NCBI GenBank assembly: GCA_013330055.1
Contig: DUJB01000033.1
Coordinates: forward strand, 39,721-44,829
DNA from: Nitrosopumilaceae archaeon
GTDB lineage: Archaea; Thermoproteota; Nitrososphaeria; Nitrososphaerales; Nitrosopumilaceae
Reading direction: 5' to 3'
Length of the DNA stretch: 5,109 bases
Of this stretch, positions 5,008 through 5,109 are shown one piece after another. Position numbers and translations under genes: made by a program. Position 1 is the first letter of the stretch, and the number at the start of each line of letters is the position of its first letter. The notes under the pieces are model-generated. The model did no database searches. It was not told where the DNA came from and saw only the letters and a list, made by a program, of their open reading frames with translations.

Positions 5008-5082
5008 AGCCAATGAAGGGATTTGGACCCTCGACCTTCTGATTACAAGTCAGATGCTCTAGCCAGGCTGAGCTACATTGGC
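5008..5082 (-). tRNA. tRNA-Thr (anticodon TGT)
   Basis: The minus strand folds into a full cloverleaf: acceptor GCCAATG/CATTGGC (seven perfect pairs), D-stem GCTC/GAGC with a ten-base loop containing GG, anticodon stem TCTGA/TCAGA with loop CTTGTAA giving anticodon TGT (plus-strand 5045-5047), a five-base variable loop, and T-stem GAGGG/CCCTT with loop TCCAAAT. It reads ACA threonine codons. The discriminator base is U (5008), as is usual for archaeal threonine tRNAs. CCA is not encoded, and there is no intron. The T-loop has C where nearly all elongator tRNAs have U at position 55. It heads the leftward block and is followed after 47 bases by the RAM-domain gene. Confidence 0.96.
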
Positions 5083-5109
5083 ATAATCTAAAGAGAAAAT
5101 CTGGATGGT

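Overview
The window looks like a piece of an ammonia-oxidising-type thaumarchaeal (Nitrososphaerota, probably Nitrosopumilales) chromosome. This is inferred from the low-GC composition, short genes with TATA-like boxes about 26 bases upstream of start codons and no clear Shine-Dalgarno sites, frequent TTG/GTG starts, T-tract rather than hairpin terminators, a secreted FxLYD protein ending in a VPEFP-TM-basic tail, a stand-alone Lrp-type RAM protein, and a tRNA without encoded CCA and with discriminator U. No marker gene settles the genus.

Left part (1-2393): the 5'-truncated end of a YyaL/SPATA20-type thioredoxin-domain protein runs rightward off the left edge. It meets two leftward small genes of unknown function (1746-2069 and 2112-2393) tail to tail, with a 4-base overlap. 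Centre (2394-3107): a divergent promoter region, a 40-residue zinc-ribbon miniprotein (2497-2619) that is easily missed because of its size, and a 151-residue soluble protein of unknown function. Both are rightward. The latter ends against the next block with a 24-base convergent overlap and a double T-tract.

Right part (3084-5082): a leftward block. In transcription order it holds tRNA-Thr(UGU), a 79-residue Lrp/AsnC RAM-domain protein, a 95-residue unknown protein (TTG start), a 169-residue membrane-anchored helical protein (GTG start), and a 250-residue secreted FxLYD protein with a PEF-type C-terminal sorting signal. Gaps in the block are 23-47 bases. No T-tract separates the protein genes, so readthrough is possible, yet several have their own TATA-like element. 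The last two are both predicted to act at the outside face of the cell membrane and may belong together.

Nothing here is a mobile element, CRISPR array or obvious defence system. It is a mostly ordinary chromosomal stretch with many lineage-specific small proteins. The most useful second looks are the zinc-ribbon miniprotein, the recurring non-ATG starts with a TATA box at -26/-27, the PEFP sorting tail overlapping a neighbouring gene, and the C at position 55 of the tRNA T-loop.
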